DNA from: JANWZL01 sp041640815 | Lineage (GTDB): Bacteria; Pseudomonadota; Gammaproteobacteria; Burkholderiales; Thiobacillaceae | Assembly: GCA_041640815.1 (NCBI GenBank) | Contig: JBEPZO010000005.1 | Span: 4,813 to 68,812 of the forward strand | Direction: 5' to 3' | Length of the DNA stretch: 64,000 nucleotides | In this document: piece after piece, positions 62,860 to 64,000 of the stretch | Layout of the letters: each line of letters opens with the position of its first letter | How positions within the stretch are numbered: position 1 is the first letter of the stretch | Translations under genes and position numbers: made by a program | Notes under the pieces: model-generated | Told to the model about the DNA's origin: nothing | The model's input: the letters and a program-made list of their open reading frames with translations, nothing else | The model's database searches: none

Positions 62860-63333
62860 TCATTGGCCGGGACAAGGCCCAAGCCTGGTCGCGTGAATTG
62901 ACTCCCGATAGCGCAACAAGCGGTGGGGACGGCTGCGGATCTCCATCTCGAAGCCATCATTCCCCCTCCATGTCAATCTGACGTCTACTGGTACGGCCTC
63001 ACCTGGCAGCCACTTCAGCCGGCACTGCCCGCTCAGGAGGTAGCCCTCGGTCAAGGAGCGCTCTGAGTCGACGCTACATCCCTTGCGCGCAATCCAATCG
63101 AGCAGGTGTTGACGGGGGTCGGAGCGGATGCAGTGCTCGCTATTGCCGTCTTCCTGGTATTTCCAGAACAAGGGCCGGAGTTCACCAGCGCGCTGGTAGG
63201 CGAATGCCCACAACCCGAGCGGGATGTGGGCCGACAGCGTCGCATGCCCCGCCTCCTGAGCCAGCACCACAGGCTGCGGCAGCATGAGCGACAAGCTCAC
63301 GAACAAGGCAGGGAGGGTCTGGCTGCGGTCCAA
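62860..63333 (-). CDS. Exported cysteine-containing protein, possibly DUF3617-like
   Basis: 157 residues. Signal peptide (hydrophobic LFVSLSLMLPQPVVLA, about 10-25), then IPLGLWAFAYQ and a pattern of Cys residues (HCIRSD, KGCSVD, GQCRLKWLP) similar to periplasmic DUF3617 proteins; assignment weak. TTG start at 63333 with GGAG 8 bases upstream. Convergent with the small membrane protein gene. Confidence 0.55.
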   Translation of the reverse strand: MDRSQTLPALFVSLSLMLPQPVVLAQEAGHATLSAHIPLGLWAFAYQRAGELRPLFWKYQEDGNSEHCIRSDPRQHLLDWIARKGCSVDSERSLTEGYLLSGQCRLKWLPGEAVPVDVRLTWRGNDGFEMEIRSRPHRLLRYRESIHATRLGPCPGQ

Positions 63334-63663
63334 GATGTCGTCTCCTTTATTGGGGCTTTAGCATCAGACCCTAGCGTTGCCGATTTCGTTGCATGCCAGA
63401 TGAGCTGAAAGGCAAGCGCCTCGAAGGGAACGCCCCTTAACCGGGCGCTGTACATGCCGGGAACTCGGCACAACTTGCTGCGCGGGCGCATTGCTGCGTT
63501 GTGCGGCGGTGTCGCTTGGCTTAACATTGGGGCAGCCGTTGTTCGTCGACGTCGAAACCCTGTCTGGGCGCCCTACTCAATGTCTAGCGGCTAGCCGCCG
63601 TGCACGGCTTAGCGCTGGTCGATCGGCACCGACGGTTCAAGCACCCCCAGCACCCCCTGCTCC
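63334..63663. other. Intergenic region before the right-edge gene
   Basis: 330 bases. Contains GCGGGCGCATTGCTGCG near 63,482, loosely like the sequence after proB. Frames here do not resemble a protein. No RNA gene recognised. Confidence 0.4.
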
Positions 63664-64000
63664 ATGCCCCCCGCGCCGCGACGCCATCGCGCCCTCGAAT
63701 TCGCCCTGCTCTTCGTGTTGCTGCCGTTGCTCATCGCCTGGCAAGGGGAAATCCTGCGCCGCTTCATCATCCCCCAACTGCTACTCTTCGCGGCGCTATG
63801 CCTGATCCTGCTGTGGCGCGATGCGGGCTTTGACCGCCGCGGGCTGTTGCGCTGGCCGCCGTCTTGGCGGCCTTGCATCGCGCGTATCGCGATCGTGCTG
63901 GCGATCGGCGGCTGCGCCGTGCTGGCGCTGGCCAGCAAACTGCCGGGCGCAGACCCCTTTGCCCTGCCGCAGCAACGCCCCATGCTCTGGCTGGCCATCG
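63664..64000 (+). CDS. Probable CPBP-type membrane protease (3'-truncated by the window edge)
   Basis: Open frame from ATG 63664 to the window end, 112 residues visible. Basic start (MPPAPRRHRALEF) followed by three hydrophobic segments (FALLFVLLPLLIAW, IIPQLLLFAALCLILLW, IARIAIVLAIGGCAVLALA). The layout, including the FDRRGLLRW segment, matches the N-terminus of CPBP intramembrane metalloproteases. Catalytic motifs would lie beyond the window. Confidence 0.55.
   Translation, partial: MPPAPRRHRALEFALLFVLLPLLIAWQGEILRRFIIPQLLLFAALCLILLWRDAGFDRRGLLRWPPSWRPCIARIAIVLAIGGCAVLALASKLPGADPFALPQQRPMLWLAI

Noticed and set aside
63491..63805. 104-codon frame overlapping the right-edge gene
   Set aside because: Out of frame with the membrane-protein frame that stays open to the window end and has clear hydrophobic segments.

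Overview
The window is high-GC bacterial chromosome, most likely from a betaproteobacterium. The evidence is gene content and order: an obgE-proB pair, the ilvB-ilvN-ilvC-psd-pssA-leuA block, sucCD followed by holC and valS, alaC-hom-thrC, and divergent metE/metR. All calls rest on reading protein motifs and gene order by eye; no database search was possible. Both edges cut genes: obgE at the left, a probable CPBP-type membrane protease at the right.

Layout. 0-7.7 kb: obgE and proB; a small regulatory locus with an HTH protein, two tiny exported proteins and an iteron/hairpin control region; an AmmeMemoRadiSam trio; an in-frame IspD-TadA fusion overlapping an L,D-transpeptidase. 7.7-20.3 kb: mfd, a TonB protein divergent from a copper-receptor-like TonB-dependent receptor, a GGDEF/EAL protein translationally coupled to a lipoprotein substrate-binding protein, and a YihY-type membrane protein fused to a cyclic-nucleotide-binding domain. 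20.4-30.2 kb: DUF1015, a HAD nucleotidase, a Crp/Fnr regulator, a coiled-coil protein, alaC-hom-thrC, a barnase/barstar-like pair and a DEAD-box helicase. 30.2-34.2 kb: a decayed IS481-type transposase, then metE and metR with a MetR-type box between them.

34.4-45.8 kb is one long minus-strand chemosensory cluster, in transcription order cheY, mcp, STAS, cheA, mcp, cheW, mcp, cheR, cheB, cheD. It is visibly more AT-rich than its flanks and has no cheZ or flagellar gene inside it. 46.3-52.8 kb is branched-chain amino acid and phospholipid synthesis (ilvBNC, psd, pssA, leuA), with a leucine-rich short reading frame before leuA that looks like an attenuation leader. 52.9-64 kb holds a membrane c-type cytochrome-like protein with a clear promoter, a Phd/VapC toxin-antitoxin pair with a promoter-operator module, wrbA-hugZ-DUF2069, sucCD-holC-valS and small envelope proteins.

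The best candidates for something undescribed are the HTH/small-exported-protein locus at 2.0-3.5 kb and the IspD-TadA fusion at 6-7.2 kb. Next come the binding-protein/GGDEF-EAL pair, the YihY-cNMP fusion, the leader before leuA, and the shared C-terminal tail of CheD and one chemoreceptor.
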